Source: JBCBSZ01 sp039197885 (lineage in GTDB: Bacteria > Actinomycetota > Acidimicrobiia > Acidimicrobiales > Poriferisodalaceae). From it: 8,012 bases of DNA. Within the stretch, counting starts at the first letter, position 1. Every line of letters begins with the position of its first letter. Below the pieces are notes generated by a model, which did no database searches, had not been told where the DNA came from, and saw only the letters and a program-made list of their open reading frames with translations. The stretch lies in NCBI GenBank assembly GCA_039197885.1, contig JBCCTY010000187.1, forward strand, positions 1-8,012. The letters are read 5' to 3'. Below are positions 5,750-8,012 of this stretch, piece by piece. Position numbers and translations under genes: made by a program.

Positions 5750-6679
5750 GTGACCCACCGCATCGGCTACCTCGGCCCGCCGGGGACCTTCACCGAGCAG
5801 GCCCTGCTCACCCAGCCCGACCTCGCCGACATCGAGCTCGTGGCGGTCGAGAGCATCCCCGACGTCCTCGCCGGTGTGGAGACCGGGTCGCTCGACCAGG
5901 GGTTCGTGCCGATCGAGAACGCCATCGAGGGCACGGTCAACGTTGCGCTCGACACCCTCGCCTTCGAGGCCGACCTGCTCATCCAGCGCGAGGTCGTGAT
6001 CGACATCTCGTTCCTGTTGCTCGGCGTGCCCGGGGCATCGCTCGACGGGGTGAAGACCGTGCTGTCCTACCCCCACGCGCTCGCACAGGTGCGGGGATGG
6101 CTCCGCTCGAACCTCCCCGAGGCGTCGGTGCAGGCCGACACCTCGACCGCCGAGGCCGCTCGTCACGTCGCCGAGGACGGTGACGTGACGGCCGCGGCGG
6201 TGTCGAACGCGCTGGCTGCCCGGCTGTACGGGCTCGAGCCGCTGGCCACCGACATCGCCGACCACGGTGGCAACCAGACGCGCTTCGTGCTGGTCGGGCG
6301 CGATGGGGTTCCCGCGCCGACGGGGCACGACAAGACGAGCCTCGTGATCCACCAGCGGGCCGACGCTCCCGGTTCCCTACTGGCGATCCTCCAGGAGTTC
6401 GCCGCCCGCCGGATCAACCTCGTCAAGCTGGAGTCACGACCCACCCGTCAGGGTCTCGGTGACTACTGCTTCATGCTCGACCTCGAGGGCCACGTCGCCG
6501 ACGAGGTGGTCGGGGACTGCCTCGTCAACCTGCGGGCCAAGCAGCAGGACGTGAAGTTCCTCGGCTCCTACCCCGCCGCCGGTGACCAGGCCGAGGCGAC
6601 CCGAGACGGCGCCTCGGCATCGTGGCGCGAGGCCACCGACTGGCTGTCGGCGGTGCGGTCGAGCATCGACCCCGGGTAG
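5750..6679 (+). CDS. pheA: Prephenate dehydratase with ACT regulatory domain
   Basis: A 309-residue monofunctional enzyme that converts prephenate to phenylpyruvate, the committed step to phenylalanine. The catalytic domain (1 to about 185) shows GYLGPPGTFTEQAL (6-19), VPIENAIEGTVN (53-64), YPHALAQVRGWL, and GGNQTRF with the catalytic Thr177 and Arg178 in N175-Q-T-R-F179. The ACT domain (about 195-280) has SLVIHQRADAPGSLL and ESRP (228-231), the signature of phenylalanine-binding allosteric control, so feedback inhibition is expected. The third motif has Ala58 where many family members have Ser (PIENS). There is no chorismate mutase domain, as usual for actinobacteria. The GTG start is supported by the TATCCT box 7 nt upstream and by the conserved N-terminus beginning at once. 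The longer in-frame extension to 5564 is a shadow of the nitroreductase gene. Confidence 0.95.
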   Translation: MTHRIGYLGPPGTFTEQALLTQPDLADIELVAVESIPDVLAGVETGSLDQGFVPIENAIEGTVNVALDTLAFEADLLIQREVVIDISFLLLGVPGASLDGVKTVLSYPHALAQVRGWLRSNLPEASVQADTSTAEAARHVAEDGDVTAAAVSNALAARLYGLEPLATDIADHGGNQTRFVLVGRDGVPAPTGHDKTSLVIHQRADAPGSLLAILQEFAARRINLVKLESRPTRQGLGDYCFMLDLEGHVADEVVGDCLVNLRAKQQDVKFLGSYPAAGDQAEATRDGASASWREATDWLSAVRSSIDPG

Positions 6680-6697
6680 TCGCGGTCGCGGGTTGGC

Positions 6698-6703
6698 TAC
6701 CCT
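6698..6703 (+). promoter_or_regulatory. -10 box of the tRNA-Ser gene
   Basis: TACCCT ends 13 nt before the mature 5' end of the tRNA, allowing a short leader removed by RNase P. It lies 18 nt after the pheA stop, so the tRNA probably has its own promoter. No convincing -35 is visible. Confidence 0.42.
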
Positions 6704-6716
6704 CGACGACAGTTCG

Positions 6717-6801
6717 GGAGGGATGGCAGAGCGGACGAATGCGACGGTCTTGAAAACCGTTGGGCCTCCGGGTCCCGTGGGTTCGAATCCCACTCCCTCC
6801 G
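6717..6801 (+). tRNA. tRNA-Ser (anticodon UGA)
   Basis: An 85-nt class II tRNA. The acceptor stem pairs GGAGGGA (6717-6723) with TCCCTCC (6794-6800), with discriminator G6801. The anticodon stem ACGGT (6744-6748) pairs with ACCGT (6756-6760) around loop CTTGAAA; the anticodon is TGA at 6751-6753, reading UCA and wobble UCN codons. A long variable arm (about 6761-6776) marks it as Ser, Leu or Tyr, and the anticodon makes it Ser. The T-arm is GTGGG/CCCAC around TTCGAAT (6777-6793). The 3' CCA is not encoded. The downstream side of tRNA-Ser genes is a common integration site for mobile elements; no repeat of its 3' end is seen within the window. Confidence 0.97.
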
Positions 6802-6810
6802 CTCCGACGA

Positions 6811-6829
6811 GCCCGGCGGCTGACCGGGC
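6811..6829 (+). terminator. Hairpin after tRNA-Ser, possible terminator
   Basis: GCCCGG (6811-6816) pairs with CCGGGC (6824-6829) around a 7-nt loop, 9 nt after the tRNA. There is no T-run after it, which is common for high-GC terminators but leaves the call weak. Confidence 0.35.
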
Positions 6830-7111
6830 CGGCGGGCAGTTCACATCGCTGCCTTGACCCGCGCCGAGCCGCCGATGCGGCGGCCGCTCGCGCTCGACCG
6901 GTCGGTTCGTGCCGATCTCGAGCGGGGGCGTCAGATCGGACGGAGCAGCTCCGGGTCACCTCTCGTCGATCCGACCGAGTCCGCCCGACGGGAGGAGTTG
7001 GTGCGCCGGCCGGGCGAACGTTGGGACGGTGGAACCGGCTCGCCGACGAGAGACCGGGTCGTGAGGCGTGTTGGTTGGCGACGGCGCTCAGGCTAGGGAA
7101 GGGAGCCGGGT

Positions 7112-7140
7112 CGCCGCCCGGTGCTTCGCCGGGAACGGCG
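7112..7140. terminator. Strong GC hairpin, possible terminator of the minus-strand hydrolase
   Basis: CGCCG-CCCGG (7112-7121) pairs with CCGGG (7129-7133) and CGGCG (7136-7140), giving 10 base pairs with an AA bulge and a 7-nt loop. It begins 76 nt past the hydrolase stop, so it could end that transcript. No T-tract follows on either strand, so it may instead be a structural part of an RNA. Confidence 0.33.
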
Positions 7141-7185
7141 CACGGCGGGGAGTGAGGTGGGGCGCGATGCTCGGGTGAGCTCTCA

Positions 7186-7199
7186 GCGTGTCGACACGC
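7186..7199. repeat. Perfect 14-bp palindrome
   Basis: GCGTGTCGACACGC is its own reverse complement, with no loop. It lies 17 bp past the hydrolase stop. A perfect palindrome with no spacer suits a dimeric protein-binding site better than an RNA terminator. There is no start codon near enough to name a target gene. It could be chance in GC-rich DNA. Confidence 0.4.
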
Positions 7200-7215
7200 G
7201 GCCAGGTGGCTGCTG

Positions 7216-7908
7216 TCAGTCGGTGAGGGCGATCACCAACTCGTCGATGCTCGCTGCGGTGGTGTCGGGTTCGGTGAAGAGTCCGAGGTGGGTGCTCTCG
7301 ATCGAGGCCGATGGCCAGCCTCGTGTGTTGGCTTCGGTGAGCTCGTCGTCGTAGGCGGCGCTGAGGCGGAGGTAGGCGCACGGCCAGCGGGCCCAGCCCG
7401 GTGGGGTCGAGATCGCCTCGTCGTAGAAGGCACGGGGCAGCTGTGGCATCTCTTCGAGGAGCTGGTGCCGTGAGCTTGGATCGGGGAGGAGTCGCTCGAT
7501 GGTCTCGGTGGGCCACCAGTGCAACCACTCCGGAAGCTGTCCATCGACGGTGATGTCATCGAGCAGCTGGCGCATGGCGGCCGAGGTCTCGTGGGCAGCG
7601 TCGGCCGGTGGGACGATCGCATCGACGAAGATCAGCGGACCGCGTTGGTGACCGAGCTGCTCGGCGATCATGGGCAGGAGTGCGCCGGCGCCGGAGTGCC
7701 CGACGACGATGATCTTCGACGAGATGCCTTCTGCTGCGTGGGCCACTGCCTCGCGGGTCCACTCCGATCGCGGTGGTGGTGCCTGGGCGACGGCGGTGAG
7801 GTCGGGAACGGCGACAGCGAAGGATCGTTCTCGAAGTGATGACGCGAGCGGGGTCATCGTGGTCGGGCCGACCAGCGGGCTGTGGACCAAGAGCATCGCT
7901 CTTTGCAT
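7216..7908 (-). CDS. Alpha/beta hydrolase (esterase-like)
   Basis: A 230-residue alpha/beta-hydrolase. The N-terminal strand MLLVHSPLVGPTTM (5-18) leads to the oxyanion region. The nucleophile elbow is GHSGAG (70-75) with Ser72. FVDAIVPP follows, then a lid rich in Trp and Pro (LPEWLHWWPTE). The likely acid is Asp187 or Asp188 in AYDDEL, and the catalytic His is H207 in STHLGLF. The substrate is unknown; small-ester or amide hydrolysis is the family norm. I chose ATG 7908 because homology-like sequence begins there and a TAGCCT box ends 8 nt before it. An in-frame ATG at 8007 would add about 33 low-complexity residues. Codons such as AGA, CGA, TCA, CTT and CAA are more frequent than in the other genes here, a possible sign of transfer near the tRNA. 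Confidence 0.8.
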   Translation of the reverse strand: MQRAMLLVHSPLVGPTTMTPLASSLRERSFAVAVPDLTAVAQAPPPRSEWTREAVAHAAEGISSKIIVVGHSGAGALLPMIAEQLGHQRGPLIFVDAIVPPADAAHETSAAMRQLLDDITVDGQLPEWLHWWPTETIERLLPDPSSRHQLLEEMPQLPRAFYDEAISTPPGWARWPCAYLRLSAAYDDELTEANTRGWPSASIESTHLGLFTEPDTTAASIDELVIALTD

Positions 7909-7916
7909 CGCGAGGC

Positions 7917-7922
7917 AGGCTA
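7917..7922 (-). promoter_or_regulatory. Candidate -10 box of the alpha/beta hydrolase
   Basis: The minus strand reads TAGCCT, matching TANNNT, 8 nt before the ATG at 7908. This is close to the 6-7 nt seen at the other leaderless starts and supports the shorter start over the one at 8007. Confidence 0.35.
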
Positions 7923-8012
7923 CGGCCGACCGCAGTGTCGTTCCGGACCGGCCCGCCGAGCAGAACGCCGGCTCTGCGCTCGGATCCGGGCGCGAAGTGC
8001 TCGTCACCGTCG

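Larger units (their letters stand above)
6830..7215. other. 386-bp region without a recognisable gene
   Basis: Between the tRNA hairpin and the stop of the terminal hydrolase I find no frame with a recognisable protein. The open frames here lack family motifs and behave as GC-rich shadows. The plus strand from about 7000 to 7175 is rich in G and has several short G runs, which could mark a structured RNA, but I recognise no known RNA family. The clear elements are the hairpin at 7112-7140 and the palindrome at 7186-7199. The region may hold an unidentified non-coding RNA or the edge of an insertion. Confidence 0.4.

Noticed and set aside
6930..6960. Possible small SRP RNA (GTCAG...GGA-GCAGC resemblance downstream of tRNA-Ser)
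   Set aside because: The conserved GGAA tetraloop and the spacing of the symmetric loop are broken by missing bases, and no long outer stem is apparent.
7909..8007. N-terminal extension of the alpha/beta hydrolase to 8007
   Set aside because: The added residues show neither a signal peptide nor family resemblance. The first core strand starts just after ATG 7908, which has a plausible -10.
1..8012. CRISPR array, insertion sequence, integrase or phage gene
   Set aside because: No regularly spaced repeats, transposase motifs, terminal inverted repeats or recombinase signatures were seen on either strand.

Overview
The window is about 70% G+C with compact, mostly abutting genes. Several genes appear to be translated from leaderless mRNAs: a TANNNT-like -10 box sits 6-8 nt before an ATG or GTG. 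This points to a high-GC actinomycetote. I suspect an Acidimicrobiia-type lineage, but that is inference; no gene here fixes the taxon.

Left part (1-1611): a cupin gene that runs off the left edge (minus strand), a divergent AraC-family regulator, and a DUF2000 gene (plus strand). A perfect 13-bp sequence lies in the cupin/araC intergenic region and again between araC and the DUF2000 gene. It faces both target genes in the same orientation, 34 and 33 nt from their start codons. The likely logic is a three-gene regulon: the AraC protein activates the cupin and DUF2000 genes and, because the left site covers its own -10, may repress itself. What the regulon does is unknown.

Middle-left (1616-3150, minus strand): a two-gene sulfur operon with a 2-nt gap. 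A leaderless metallo-beta-lactamase-fold hydrolase of the glyoxalase II/persulfide dioxygenase type is followed by a two-domain rhodanese with a mercaptopyruvate-sulfurtransferase-like active loop.

Middle-right (3210-5706, plus strand): a CLC-family chloride protein with a C-terminal CBS pair, overlapping by 4 nt with an FMN nitroreductase. The CLC gene starts with TTG, lacks a clear ribosome binding site, and may be coupled to a 14-codon arginine-rich leader peptide. Its pore residues look channel-like rather than antiporter-like.

Right part (5737-6829): pheA (prephenate dehydratase with ACT domain, phenylalanine synthesis) with a leaderless promoter, then a tRNA-Ser(UGA) with its own promoter and a downstream hairpin. 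From 6830 to 7215 I see no gene, only a strong hairpin and a perfect 14-bp palindrome. The window ends with a minus-strand alpha/beta hydrolase whose codons are less GC-biased than those of its neighbours, possibly an accessory gene next to the tRNA. I see no CRISPR array, insertion sequence or phage gene.
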